Position numbers and translations under genes: made by a program. This document shows, piece after piece, positions 10,576 through 20,315 of a DNA stretch of 64,000 nucleotides (positions are counted from its first letter, which is position 1; each line of letters opens with the position of its first letter). The notes beneath the pieces were generated by a model, which was not told the DNA's origin, made no database searches, and saw only the letters and a list, made by a program, of their open reading frames with translations. Where the stretch lies: the NCBI GenBank assembly GCA_027488395.1, contig JAIYBT010000025.1, positions 36,631-100,630 of the forward strand, written 5' to 3'. Source of the DNA: Methylophilaceae bacterium (GTDB taxonomy: Bacteria > Pseudomonadota > Gammaproteobacteria > Burkholderiales > Methylophilaceae).

Positions 10576-10601
10576 AGCCCGGTGTTAACCGGGCTTTTTT
10601 A
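10576..10601 (+). terminator. Rho-independent terminator after tpx
   Basis: A seven-base-pair GC-rich stem (AGCCCGG / CCGGGCT) with a six-base loop TGTTAA is followed by a T run. It begins 19 bp after the tpx stop. Confidence 0.9.
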
Positions 10602-10680
10602 TGGGTTTCACAGATGTTTCAGCCGCCCATCGTTACCCTATTACCGGCTACACCAGCATCTTGCCATGCAGCTCAATGCG

Positions 10681-11082
10681 TTATAAAGACGCATCCGACG
10701 CTTGATAAACCGTGTATTTCGCATTACTGCCTTTACATTGATCAACGGGGTATTTTTGTGCGTTTAAATCAATTTTGGCGTGGGTGGCTTCGATTAAATC
10801 AATGCCACATACTTCGGCAATCCTGAGCAAATACACAAAGGTATCCGCAAGTTCCTGCCCGACCTCTCGTTTTTGATCCTCTGACAATTGCTGACTGTCT
10901 TGCGCTGTCATCCATTGAAAATGTTCAACCACTTCGGCGGCTTCTACAATCATGGCCATGGCTAAATTTTTAGGCGAATGAAATTGTGCCCAGTCACGCT
11001 CTGTCACAAATGTATCAATGCGTTGACGTAAATGGTCTAGTGAGTCGTGAGCAGCAGCAGAGGCCTTTGTATGTTTATCCAT
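10681..11082 (-). CDS. MazG-like nucleotide pyrophosphohydrolase (dCTPase type)
   Basis: A 133-residue all-alpha NTP pyrophosphatase. The metal-binding EXXE motif appears in IVEAAEVVEHFQW (about residues 46-58) and the EXXD motif in ELADTFVYLLRIAE (about residues 78-91). This is the single-domain RS21-C6/DCTPP1 arrangement, whose members hydrolyse dCTP or modified dNTPs to the monophosphate and limit misincorporation. The exact substrate is not determined by these motifs. It is convergent with tpx and lies 52 bp downstream of the diguanylate cyclase/phosphodiesterase gene on the same strand. Confidence 0.88.
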   Translation of the reverse strand: MDKHTKASAAAHDSLDHLRQRIDTFVTERDWAQFHSPKNLAMAMIVEAAEVVEHFQWMTAQDSQQLSEDQKREVGQELADTFVYLLRIAEVCGIDLIEATHAKIDLNAQKYPVDQCKGSNAKYTVYQASDASL

Positions 11083-11134
11083 TGATCAGCATTCCGTTCA
11101 TAGTCATACGCATTCAAAAGTCAATCAGAGGTGC

Positions 11135-13399
11135 TCACCATAACTTACGCACATCCGAAGGGTGTGCAATCAGGTCGGCAAACGCCTCCGCATCTAATGG
11201 CTTGCTAAACAAATACCCTTGCATTTCATCACAGTCATGGGCTTTTAGGAAAGCCAATTGCGCTGGGGTTTCCACCCCTTCTGCAATCACCGTTAAGCCT
11301 AAACTTTGCGACATTTTAATAATCGCGGTCACAATGGCGGCATCATTTAAATCAATTTGTATATCACGAATAAAGCTTTTATCGATTTTAATGGTGTTCA
11401 CAGGCAACATTTTTAAATAGGATAAGCTAGAGTAACCCGTACCAAAATCATCCACGGATAAACGTACGCCCATGTCTTTAAGCGCATTTAAGTCTTGTAT
11501 CACACTGACTTGACCCTGAATCGCCACGCTTTCAGTCACTTCGAGTTCGAGATAGTGCGGTTGCAGGCCAGTTTGCATCAATACCCGCGTGATTTCTTGC
11601 ATAAATGCATTTTGATTAAGCTCGACCACCGATACGTTGATCGCAATCGGCAATTTGGGTAAACCCGCGTCTTGCCAGCGTTTGTTTTGAGTACAGGCCT
11701 CGCGCAACACCCAATTGCCTATATTTTTAATCAGACCCGAATCTTCTGCAATCGGAATAAAACGGTCGGGCATGATTAAGCCCCATTCAGGGTGCTGCCA
11801 GCGTATCAACGCTTCAGCGCCGATAATGTTGCCAGTTTTTAAACACACTTTGGGTTGATAATATAAAACCAATTCTTGATTAGATATAGCCTTTTTAAGG
11901 CTGTTTTCGAGCAACAGTTGCGCGGCCACCCGCGCGCTCATTTCCTGTGTAAAAAATTGGTACTGATTACGCCCTGCACTTTTGGCATGGTACATGGCAG
12001 CATCGGCATGGCGCGTCAGTTCATCCACACTGTCGCCATCGTCTGGATACACCGCAATGCCAATACTGGCGGTGACGGATAACTCATGCGGATGAATTTG
12101 TATCGGCAATTTAACGGCTTCTAGAATTTTTTGGGCCATTTCTGCGGGCACAGCATCTTCTTGCAATTCTGGCAGTAGCACCACAAACTCATCCCCACCC
12201 TGCCGACTCAAGGTGTCTGCACCGCGAATACAATTTTTTAAACGGGTGCTGAGGATTTTAAGCAGCTGATCGCCGACTTCATGCCCTAAGGTGTCGTTAA
12301 CGCGTTTAAAGTGATCAATATCAAAAAATAAAATAGCGAGCTTAGCGCTTCGCCGCTTTGCTGCATGAATGGCTTGCGTAATACGGTCGGTCAATAGTAA
12401 GCGGTTTGGCAAATCGGTGAGATAGTCATGTTCCGCCAAATAGGTCATTTTTTGCGCCATTTGTCTGGCATCACTGACATCATGAAACACCAACACCACA
12501 CCTAACATTTCGCCTTCAACATTTCTGATAGGCGCAGCAGAGTCTTCAATGGCAAATTCATGGCCGGATTTGGAGATCAAGACGGTGTGGTTGGCCAAGC
12601 CACACACTTTATTGTGAGCCAACACCACATCCACTGGATTGGCCGCCAATTTACGCGTACTTTCATTGAGGATTCTAAACACCTCTAAAATCGGTCGCCC
12701 TTGTGCCTCTGCTTTGGTCCAGCCTGTCATTTTTTCGGCAACAGGGTTTAAGTAAGTAACTACGGAATGTAAATCGGTGGTGATCACCGCGTCACCAATC
12801 GATTCAAGGGTGACCATGGCCAATTGCTGTTGGTTAAATAAGGCTTCTTCGGTTTTTTTCCGTTGTACGATCTCGGCTCTTAAATTTTCATTAATCACAC
12901 TTAAATCATTGGTGCGCTGAATCACCAGTTGTTCAAGGTTGGCATTGAGCTCGGCGAGCGCTTGTTCGGCCAGTTGGCGCTTTTGAATTTCGGTTTCAAG
13001 TTTAACAATGGTGTTTTTAAGCTGCTTGTTACTGGTGATGGTCAGGGCCACAGGCATTAATCGCCACAACATGACGGCGGTAGCAAGTGAAGCAATCGCG
13101 GTGATACTTTTGACACTGGCATCTAACCAATAGAGGGGATGCCAGATGGTGACAATCGAGATTAAATGTGTAGTGCCGCAAGCGAAAATAAACAGGGAGA
13201 ACATAATAAACACCCAGTTAAATTCGAGATCAATGCGTTTTTTGATCAGATAAATGAACGCAAGCGGAATTGTAAAATAAGAGATCGCAATGACACTGTC
13301 AGACAGAATGAACATCCATAACAACTGTGGTTGCCACAAATAACAGTGGCCATGCGGCATAAAATGCTGTGGCAGTAACCCATTAATAATACCATCCAT
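11135..13399 (-). CDS. Ethylene-receptor-like membrane sensor fused to PAS-GGDEF-EAL
   Basis: A 754-residue inner-membrane c-di-GMP enzyme. Residues 26-115 form three membrane helices that match the ethylene-binding domain of plant ETR1 and its bacterial relatives. Asp34, Tyr41, Ile44, Pro45, Cys74 and His78 sit at a constant offset of nine from ETR1 Asp25, Tyr32, Ile35, Pro36, Cys65 and His69; Cys and His are the copper ligands in ETR1. A coiled coil at about 125-190 leads to a PAS domain (190-310). The cyclase domain has an intact GGDEF at 401-405 with an RGAD inhibitory site at 392-395. The phosphodiesterase domain has an intact EAL at 529-531. Both catalytic domains may be active. The ATG is supported by GAGGGG six bases upstream. 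That ethylene is the ligand is an inference. Confidence 0.9.
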   Translation of the reverse strand: MDGIINGLLPQHFMPHGHCYLWQPQLLWMFILSDSVIAISYFTIPLAFIYLIKKRIDLEFNWVFIMFSLFIFACGTTHLISIVTIWHPLYWLDASVKSITAIASLATAVMLWRLMPVALTITSNKQLKNTIVKLETEIQKRQLAEQALAELNANLEQLVIQRTNDLSVINENLRAEIVQRKKTEEALFNQQQLAMVTLESIGDAVITTDLHSVVTYLNPVAEKMTGWTKAEAQGRPILEVFRILNESTRKLAANPVDVVLAHNKVCGLANHTVLISKSGHEFAIEDSAAPIRNVEGEMLGVVLVFHDVSDARQMAQKMTYLAEHDYLTDLPNRLLLTDRITQAIHAAKRRSAKLAILFFDIDHFKRVNDTLGHEVGDQLLKILSTRLKNCIRGADTLSRQGGDEFVVLLPELQEDAVPAEMAQKILEAVKLPIQIHPHELSVTASIGIAVYPDDGDSVDELTRHADAAMYHAKSAGRNQYQFFTQEMSARVAAQLLLENSLKKAISNQELVLYYQPKVCLKTGNIIGAEALIRWQHPEWGLIMPDRFIPIAEDSGLIKNIGNWVLREACTQNKRWQDAGLPKLPIAINVSVVELNQNAFMQEITRVLMQTGLQPHYLELEVTESVAIQGQVSVIQDLNALKDMGVRLSVDDFGTGYSSLSYLKMLPVNTIKIDKSFIRDIQIDLNDAAIVTAIIKMSQSLGLTVIAEGVETPAQLAFLKAHDCDEMQGYLFSKPLDAEAFADLIAHPSDVRKLW

Positions 13400-13630
13400 G
13401 ACATACCCCTCATTGTCTCCAGCACGCTAGACAACTTTTTGAACCGTCCCAAGGAAACGTCTATTTGTTATACCTTGAAACATACCACAAGGTTTCATGG
13501 AGCGATTCAATCGCACACAATCTTTTCAAGCCTTAACGCATGATTGCAATCGCTGGGAGATTTTGCGGTTCTACATGGTGCGCTGTTGGAGAGTACGATG
13601 TTGGAGTGTAGGTTGAGGGAAAGAACGGCT

Positions 13631-14776
13631 TTAGGGCTTACGGTTACTGCCTGCAACCATTTTAATTTCAAATAAACGACATTCCAGCGGCCCATTAAAT
13701 AACGGTGTTTTTTTGCTTGGGCTCAAGCGCATGAGCTTAGGCATCCGTAAATCACTGGTTAAGAAATAGGTGTTCCAACCCGCTAATTTTTGTTTGAGGG
13801 TCGCACCCATCAGAGGATATAACGCGCTCAGCGTATCGTCTTCACCAATACGAACGCCATACGGCGGATTCGCCACCAACACCCCCGCTTCTGCAGGCGG
13901 CACGACCTGATTAAAATCAGCATGTGAAATTTGAACGGCCTCTAACCAGCCTGCTTCTGAGAGGTTTTGTTTGGTGATGCGCACAGCACGTAAATCAATA
14001 TCGCTGCCATAAATCTTTTGAAAACTCACGGGTTTAACCGCTTTGTTGGCTGCATTTTTAATTTTTTTAAAGGTATCAGATTCAAAGTTTTTTAATTTTT
14101 CAAAGCCGAAGGTACGATACAAGCCCGGTGCTATATTGAGCGCCATCATCACCGCTTCAATTAAAAAAGTACCACTACCGCACATCGGATCTAACAAGGG
14201 TTGACCCGGTTTCCAGCCAGATAAGGTCAAGATACCCGCGGCTAAATTTTCGCGTAGTGGCGCTTCGATGCTGTTTTTACGATGACCACGCTGATACAAA
14301 GGCAAGCCTGAGGTATCCACATACAATTGATAGGTATCTGCGGTCAGATAGACATGGACCCGCACCGCTGGCTCTCGTGTATCAATATTCGGGCGTGAGC
14401 CGACACTTTGGCGAAATTTGTCGCAGACCGCATCTTTAATGCGTAGGGTCACAAACTCTAAACTTTTCAGTGGGCAACGTACCGCAGTGACTTTCACCAT
14501 AAACGCATGTTTCACATCAAACCAATTGGGCCAATTAATTTTAAACGCGCCCTGATATAAATCGTCTTCTTTCACATATTGCCCACGCCCGACTTGCATC
14601 AATATCCGGGTCGCCACCCTTGAATGCAGATTGGCGTGATAAACCACCGCCAACTCCCCCGCAAAGCTGGCACCACCATCGGTGACTTTAATTTCTTTTG
14701 CGCCACTTGTTTGTAGTTCTTGTTGCAAAATCGCTTCCAAACCACGTGGGCAGGTAGCAAAATATTGATTCATCAT
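13631..14776 (-). CDS. rlmL: THUMP-domain 23S rRNA guanine-N2 methyltransferase, RlmL type
   Basis: A 381-residue RNA methyltransferase. The N-terminal ferredoxin-like/THUMP region (about residues 1-155) starts with FATCPRGLEAIL. The SAM-dependent core has DPMCGSGTFLIEA and the catalytic VANPPYG motif for N2 methylation of guanine. It corresponds to the N-terminal half of E. coli RlmKL, which modifies G2445 of 23S rRNA; the RlmK half is absent, as is common outside gammaproteobacteria. It begins three bases after the stop of the upstream spermidine-synthase-like gene, so the two are probably co-transcribed. The second Met is an equally possible start. Confidence 0.92.
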   Translation of the reverse strand: MMNQYFATCPRGLEAILQQELQTSGAKEIKVTDGGASFAGELAVVYHANLHSRVATRILMQVGRGQYVKEDDLYQGAFKINWPNWFDVKHAFMVKVTAVRCPLKSLEFVTLRIKDAVCDKFRQSVGSRPNIDTREPAVRVHVYLTADTYQLYVDTSGLPLYQRGHRKNSIEAPLRENLAAGILTLSGWKPGQPLLDPMCGSGTFLIEAVMMALNIAPGLYRTFGFEKLKNFESDTFKKIKNAANKAVKPVSFQKIYGSDIDLRAVRITKQNLSEAGWLEAVQISHADFNQVVPPAEAGVLVANPPYGVRIGEDDTLSALYPLMGATLKQKLAGWNTYFLTSDLRMPKLMRLSPSKKTPLFNGPLECRLFEIKMVAGSNRKP

Positions 14777-14779
14777 GGG

Positions 14780-15571
14780 TTAGGTGCCGATACTAAAAGT
14801 TTGACCGTTGTTTGGATTGGCGCCCTGTAAACGGTCAATGAGGTCAAGAAATGGGAGCGCATGCGATTGCATGGCCACTTGTGCGCGTTTGCGCAATAAC
14901 GCTAAATTGGGCATCGCGAGTTCAGGGTTAAACCCAAACACGATGATATTGCCGGGTTTTCCCGTGGGCAAGGTCAGTACCCGATCATCAAATGCCTGCA
15001 GCATCCGCTGCAAATAAATATCAAAATGTTTATCAGACCCCCATAAGTTAATGGCAAATAAACCGTCAGGGGTGATGGTGTTGGCGCAATCATCAAAAAA
15101 TGCTTGGGTACAAAAATCGGGCGGTAAGCCATGACTGCCAAAAGCATCCATCATTAATACATCACAACAGCCAGGATGGGTTTCTATGTACGCCATGCCA
15201 TCGCCCTCGAGAATGGTTAAACGCGCATCATTGTCTGGCACATAAAAGTGGCTTCGTGCCACTTGAATGACTTGCGGATTGAGTTCAATCACTGTTTGCT
15301 TGATCTGTGGGCAATATTGCCAAATGTATTTAGCAATCGAGCCTCCGCCTAAGCCAATCAACACACTGCGTTGTATCTCTGGTTTAAACAACACACTGAA
15401 CATCATGCCCCAAGAATAGGCGAGCACTAATGCATAAGGGTCTTTCACCTTCATGCTACTTTGAATGGTTGGCGAACCTAAATGCAGGGAGCGCACACCA
15501 TCCACTTCAGTGACTTCCACCATCTCGGTTGCTGAAATGGCTTTATGAATTTTTCGATTTAATTTAAACAT
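14780..15571 (-). CDS. Spermidine synthase-like (polyamine aminopropyltransferase fold) protein
   Basis: A 263-residue class I methyltransferase-fold protein of the spermidine synthase family. The nucleotide-binding loop is VLIGLGGGSIAKYI (about residues 70-83), followed by the acidic residue of VIELNPQVIQVAR and the DVLMMDAF block. Stand-alone proteins of this sort often lack the full polyamine-binding set, so the substrate is uncertain. It lies nine bp downstream of the RNB ribonuclease gene and three bp upstream of rlmL in one leftward run. No other polyamine gene adjoins it, although a large Orn/Lys/Arg decarboxylase lies elsewhere in the window. Confidence 0.85.
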   Translation of the reverse strand: MFKLNRKIHKAISATEMVEVTEVDGVRSLHLGSPTIQSSMKVKDPYALVLAYSWGMMFSVLFKPEIQRSVLIGLGGGSIAKYIWQYCPQIKQTVIELNPQVIQVARSHFYVPDNDARLTILEGDGMAYIETHPGCCDVLMMDAFGSHGLPPDFCTQAFFDDCANTITPDGLFAINLWGSDKHFDIYLQRMLQAFDDRVLTLPTGKPGNIIVFGFNPELAMPNLALLRKRAQVAMQSHALPFLDLIDRLQGANPNNGQTFSIGT

Positions 15572-15580
15572 TTCAGCGTG

Positions 15581-17614
15581 TTAAGGTTGATTTGCTAAAG
15601 GCACTGTAGCGGTCTCGGAAGTGCTAAGAGACTCGGAAGTGCTCAGCGACGCAGTACCCTTTGCGTCATTGGCGCCTGTTTCAGATACGGGTGACGGATC
15701 AGTGGCTACGTGGTTTAATGTATTCGCTGCCATTGCCATGTCATCCTCGTCTATGACAAATGCAGTCTCCTGCGCATCCTCCTCGTAGAGATGTAAAAAT
15801 TTACATTCGAGCGCCATCAACAATGGATCAACACTTTGCACACTCAAGCGCACTTTGCGACCCGCTTTGATCGCTGGCAAACTGTGTACTTTAGTTATGT
15901 AAGGTAATCCTGCCAGCCGCACTAAGTTTTCGCGCCACACCGTGGCATCGATTTCAGTAATATGTGCTTGAATTAAATATTGCAAACACCAATAGCGCTC
16001 CATGCGCGTTTGAAAATCGTTATAAGCATTATAGGTTTGATCAAAATTGCGCATATGCCCAGCCAACACATCGCTGTGTGCGGTATAGATGGGGGCTTGC
16101 ATGCTAAGGACTGCAATCAATTGACGCTGGTTGATTAAATCGACTGCTCGACGCAATGGCGAAGTACACCACGCATACTGTGCGACGCCTAAGCCTTGGT
16201 GCCCTTCCGCTTTAGTGGTCATATAGACTTTACCGCCATTTTGCGCACGATAAATGCCAGGAACACCATGCTCAGCCAATAACAAGCCCCACTGGCTATT
16301 GGCAGCGATCATTAGTTCGGCCACCAACTTATCCATCGGTGCACCACGTTGCCGATTGACAATACGGACCTGGCCATCGGTGACATAAAAATTATAATCC
16401 ACCTGTGCAGGTCTGCTCGGATCAAATTTACCGCGTGCCTTTTCTAAGCTTTCGGCAAATTGATGCAAATAAACCAGCGATGACCATAGTGGATGTCCAC
16501 TGTCCTGCGCTAACGTCTGCGCATTAAAATAAGGTTCTAAGGTGTCGTGACGCAAGTTTTCAACAATATTGACGCGTTCAAGCCTGCTGTGCTGATGCAC
16601 AATGGTCCAGTCTGGGGCGACTTCTAAATATAACGACAAGGCGGGTTTGGTATGGCCTGCATCCAAACTAAATGGACGAATCGCACCCTCTGGCAACATG
16701 GTGATTTTGTGTCCGGGCATGTAGACCGTGGAAAGGCGCTTCATCACTTCATGGTCAAGGACTTGATCCGGCAACACCCCAAGGGCTGGCACTGCAATGT
16801 GAATCCCAACTTGACGATGCCCGTTGGCAAGTAACGTCAAAGACAGTGCATCATCAATTTCAGTTGTAGTGCTGTCATCAATACTAAAAGCAGCAACGTC
16901 AGACAATGGCAAATCCGCTGGCATCGCGCCTAATTCAAACGCAGGAAACCCCTCACCATGCGGAAAATATTCCCTTAAAAATGCACCCAAATGATAATCA
17001 TGAATTGAGCTCAATGCACCCGCCGCATATAACACCTGAATGGGCAATTGTTTTAAGTCAGCCGCCGCTTGTTCGAGTGCTTTAAACTCCAAACTACTTT
17101 TGTCAGGTGCGTATAACAGCATATCTAACTTTTGTTTCAGCGCGTCTGGTAAGGTCTGCGCTTTCAGTGCCTCGACCATACTCGCCACAAGCGCCGCTTG
17201 CTGCCGTTTTTTTTCCAACCCGGCCAGCGCGGCATTTAAAATATCACTCGGCGCTTTTTTATACCGCCCTTTCCCTTTGCGGTAAAAATACATCGGTGCG
17301 CCATGCAATTTAATCGCGGTGGCCGCCGCTTGCACTGCATTGGGCTTGCCACCGTAATACTCTTGCGCGAGGCTTTCAAAAGCAAATTCGTCGTCGCTAC
17401 AACATTCCCACAAAAAATCAGTTTCTAAGGTATCGGCCTCGGCCTGTGCTTGCTCAATAAAGCCATGCAACGCGCTTTCAAACCGCATCAACACATGATT
17501 GGATTTAATTTTGCTTCGCTTACCCGAGCTGGATTCAACCTGCATGCTACTGTCGGCTTCGGACATGACAGAGGCCACCTTAAAGTGGCCGTCTTCTTCG
17601 TAAAAAACATTCAT
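15581..17614 (-). CDS. RNB-domain ribonuclease (RNase II/R family)
   Basis: A 677-residue exoribonuclease-like protein. The RNB catalytic core begins near residue 235 with AAFSIDDSTTTEIDDALSL, whose Asp cluster binds the catalytic metal, and continues through PVQ-type blocks such as QNGGKVYMTTKAEGH and APLRR-like CTSPLRRAVDLINQRQL. The first 200 residues do not resemble the two cold-shock domains of E. coli RNase II/R. The last 50 residues are low-complexity and acidic/Ser/Thr-rich; they include a six-residue repeat (STSESL, STSETA) encoded by an 18-bp direct repeat at 15614-15643. It leads a three-gene leftward run with the spermidine-synthase-like gene and rlmL. Confidence 0.88.
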   Translation of the reverse strand: MNVFYEEDGHFKVASVMSEADSSMQVESSSGKRSKIKSNHVLMRFESALHGFIEQAQAEADTLETDFLWECCSDDEFAFESLAQEYYGGKPNAVQAAATAIKLHGAPMYFYRKGKGRYKKAPSDILNAALAGLEKKRQQAALVASMVEALKAQTLPDALKQKLDMLLYAPDKSSLEFKALEQAAADLKQLPIQVLYAAGALSSIHDYHLGAFLREYFPHGEGFPAFELGAMPADLPLSDVAAFSIDDSTTTEIDDALSLTLLANGHRQVGIHIAVPALGVLPDQVLDHEVMKRLSTVYMPGHKITMLPEGAIRPFSLDAGHTKPALSLYLEVAPDWTIVHQHSRLERVNIVENLRHDTLEPYFNAQTLAQDSGHPLWSSLVYLHQFAESLEKARGKFDPSRPAQVDYNFYVTDGQVRIVNRQRGAPMDKLVAELMIAANSQWGLLLAEHGVPGIYRAQNGGKVYMTTKAEGHQGLGVAQYAWCTSPLRRAVDLINQRQLIAVLSMQAPIYTAHSDVLAGHMRNFDQTYNAYNDFQTRMERYWCLQYLIQAHITEIDATVWRENLVRLAGLPYITKVHSLPAIKAGRKVRLSVQSVDPLLMALECKFLHLYEEDAQETAFVIDEDDMAMAANTLNHVATDPSPVSETGANDAKGTASLSTSESLSTSETATVPLANQP

Positions 17615-17956
17615 GGATGGAAATGGGTCGTGTAGAACACACTGCGTGACATAAAGCCGTATTTTAACCGACTTGTTACCGATATGCTGGATTTAAGCCG
17701 TTTTATCCCCCAATCGCGCAATCAAGAGGGTAAAGATCGCCCAAGCGTTGCTGTGGAGTCGTTCTGCCAGCCGTGTATGCCAAAAAATTAAGGGCATGCA
17801 AAATGATGTTTACTGGAGACTTTGCTCACTTAAAATATGCTACGACTTTAGACGACAGTTCAGTGCATCCCCCTGACTCACAACAAAGCAATGCGCCATT
17901 CACCCTATTTGCCAAATATTGCAATGCGTCCAATGGGTAGCAATCAACAGACAATG
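17615..17956. other. Intergenic region with no recognised gene
   Basis: These 342 bp lie between the start of the RNB ribonuclease gene and the stop of the subtilase gene. One plus-strand frame of about 45 codons is open near 17800-17940, but it has no ribosome site and no recognisable content. The right part must hold the ribonuclease promoter; I see no clear -35/-10 pair and no hairpin terminator. Confidence 0.5.
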
Positions 17957-20143
17957 TTAGTGCGCTTTGAGGTGTCTGCGGTTTAACAGCATCAACATGC
18001 ATGCCATGATTATCAGCCCCCACTGCGGCAAGGTGGGCACATCTGTGACCGCAGACGTCGGAGGCATTGGCAAGTTAAACGTTGATATGTTATTGCTACT
18101 ATCAGCATCTGCCACATCTGAGCTCACTGAAATCACAAGTGGCGGCTGATTTACCAGCGTATTCCAGACGAGTTCCAGATTTAAGTGGCTGACTTCTGCC
18201 ACATCCAACTGTGATAGACGACAGGTCAACTGTTGATTGCTGCTTTGGCAGCGTGGATCTGCACTGATCAGGGATGCGCCACTGGGCAATGTCAGCTGCA
18301 CGGCTACATTGATCGCATTGGCTGGCCCAGCGTTCGTGACGCTCAGGGTGTAAAAATAAGGAGTGCCCACCACAGGTGGTTGGCTAGGCCCGCTTAAACT
18401 AACGGCCAAATTGGCATCAGCCGACGGATTTAACGTCCAATCCAGTTGATAATTGCCCGCATTGTTAGCATTGCCATTGATTGCAATGTGATAGGTTGTA
18501 CCCGCCGCGGCCTGAAAATACAACGGCACATTGGCGTTATTGCTCATTGCTTTAGGTGTTAATGTATTAATCGACGCTCCTGTGTACACCGCCAATCCTG
18601 GCACTGAAAGACTGCCACTAACACTGAGCGTGACTTGACCCGCCTCTGGTGCAGTCCACTGCATCCATACTGAGTGTTGTGCAGGTAGTTCTGCATGTGC
18701 AGGCTCTCCCACTTCCGCCGTAGCCAGTAAATTGGTGCCATTCACACTGCCAGATGCCCCTGACATCAGCACAGGGTTAGCAAACGCATCATTGGATGGA
18801 CGCGCAGAAGCCCTTAAATCCAAGCGTGGCTTCACAATGTTGTTACGACTGTCCGTGACTGCTTTGCCTACACTGATTAACCGCGCTTGAATTTGCTCGG
18901 CGGTTTCATTGACAAAGGCGGCGCGTAATACCGCTACCGCCCCTGCCACATGCGGAGCGGCTTGGGAGGTGCCTGCCATCGTGATGCCAGCAGAGGTCAC
19001 CAAGGCGCCTGGCGCCAGCAGATTTAAATAGGGTGCACTGTTTGAAAAGCAAGTGACTTGATCGGCTGCTGTGGTTGCATCCGCACAACTACTATAGGTA
19101 ATGCCGCCCACATTGCTGTCGTATACCGCCCCGACTGAAAGCGCAGCAGGTACGCAGGCGGGAGTGCTTAAGCCATCCAAATAGCCTTCATTGCCAGAGG
19201 CTACCACCACGTTGATGCCCGCCTCTTTTGCGCGCTGCACAGGGCTGGTAAAAGGAGTCATGGGACAAACACTGGTGTTACGATCACCACCACCCAAACT
19301 CATATTAATCGCAACAATATTGTAGATAGCACGATTGGCAATTGCCCAGTTAATGGCACTGATAATGTCGCTGGCAAAGGCGCCGCCCGTATTATTAAAT
19401 ACATTGATGGCGGCAATATTTGCTTTTGGCGCAACGCCCAACACGGTTGCGGCGACATTGCTGCCATGCTCAGGCAAGCTATTGGCGGTGCCAGAATTGA
19501 CGATGGTATTGGCGACCACCACCCGACAGGTTGCCGCGGGGGTCGCCACTGCAGAGCATGGCCCAAACGCCGCCTTGGTCAGATCAATACCGTCATCAAT
19601 CACGACCACCGTCGCCCCCGCGCCTTGATATTGAACTTGACTAACCGCAGGTTGCTGAATCAAAGGTAAGCTTTGAGCCAATACTTTATGCATGACGCTG
19701 TCCGCATACACCGCTTTTACGTTGCCACTCGCCAGCAGCGCACGTACAGCGTTGACGGTTTTAAAACGTTTTAGACTGATCGGCAAATGGTCATAATCAC
19801 GGACTTGTTCAATCCCCGCTTGCAACTCTAATGCTTTTGAGTGATTTTTGATGGCGGCATAGCCTCTGCGCTTCATCACTAACTCATCGTCACTATCCGC
19901 TATGCGTCGCTTTTTTAACCGCGCGTCCATCAAACGTTGATTCATTAAGCTATCGTCATATTCCACGATCAGTGTGGGCGTTTGACCCTGACTAAACAGA
20001 GTCAACACGGCCGGTTCAATCTCTGCCGCATGCATGACAGATGAGAACATCGTCAATGTACACAACATTAAAAAATGCAGCATCAGAGCACACATGGGTT
20101 GAATGAAATTCACAATTTTAAAAGTGATGAATGAAAGATTCAT
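17957..20143 (-). CDS. S8 subtilisin-like serine protease with IPTL-CTERM sorting tail
   Basis: A 728-residue secreted protease. A hydrophobic leader ends near VMHAAE (residue 40), followed by a propeptide. The catalytic triad is Asp183 (VVVIDDGID), His226 (PEHGSNVAA) and Ser393 (AGTSQAAPHVAGA), with oxyanion Asn318 (ASGNEG). A pre-peptidase C-terminal-like region at about 460-560 is followed by a DUF11 repeat at about 575-680. The tail reads VPTLPQWG, then a hydrophobic helix and a basic end (NRRHLKAH), which is the IPTLxxWG-CTERM signal processed by exosortase H. The cognate xrtH lies 0.7 kb upstream on the same strand, so the protease is the likely main client. The start is one of several nearby Met codons. 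Confidence 0.93.
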   Translation of the reverse strand: MNLSFITFKIVNFIQPMCALMLHFLMLCTLTMFSSVMHAAEIEPAVLTLFSQGQTPTLIVEYDDSLMNQRLMDARLKKRRIADSDDELVMKRRGYAAIKNHSKALELQAGIEQVRDYDHLPISLKRFKTVNAVRALLASGNVKAVYADSVMHKVLAQSLPLIQQPAVSQVQYQGAGATVVVIDDGIDLTKAAFGPCSAVATPAATCRVVVANTIVNSGTANSLPEHGSNVAATVLGVAPKANIAAINVFNNTGGAFASDIISAINWAIANRAIYNIVAINMSLGGGDRNTSVCPMTPFTSPVQRAKEAGINVVVASGNEGYLDGLSTPACVPAALSVGAVYDSNVGGITYSSCADATTAADQVTCFSNSAPYLNLLAPGALVTSAGITMAGTSQAAPHVAGAVAVLRAAFVNETAEQIQARLISVGKAVTDSRNNIVKPRLDLRASARPSNDAFANPVLMSGASGSVNGTNLLATAEVGEPAHAELPAQHSVWMQWTAPEAGQVTLSVSGSLSVPGLAVYTGASINTLTPKAMSNNANVPLYFQAAAGTTYHIAINGNANNAGNYQLDWTLNPSADANLAVSLSGPSQPPVVGTPYFYTLSVTNAGPANAINVAVQLTLPSGASLISADPRCQSSNQQLTCRLSQLDVAEVSHLNLELVWNTLVNQPPLVISVSSDVADADSSNNISTFNLPMPPTSAVTDVPTLPQWGLIIMACMLMLLNRRHLKAH

Positions 20144-20315
20144 GAACGGCTGATTACACTGTCTAAACGCATCTGTCGCTTTTAAGTTGTTTGCAACCTA
20201 GCGATTGATACATTTCAAATGTTTGTAAGGAACCCATACCACATCAACAGCGTAAACCTATGATTGCCAGGCACATTGTAAACGCCTCATCACGCCGCAT
20301 GAATCACCGGCTTTT

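Noticed and set aside
13400..13630. Possible gene or RNA between the GGDEF/EAL gene and rlmL
   Set aside because: The short open frames overlap each other, have no ribosome site and no structure beyond weak hairpins.
17800..17940. Small plus-strand frame of about 45 codons between the RNB and subtilase genes
   Set aside because: No ribosome site, no hydrophobic or conserved pattern, and length expected by chance.
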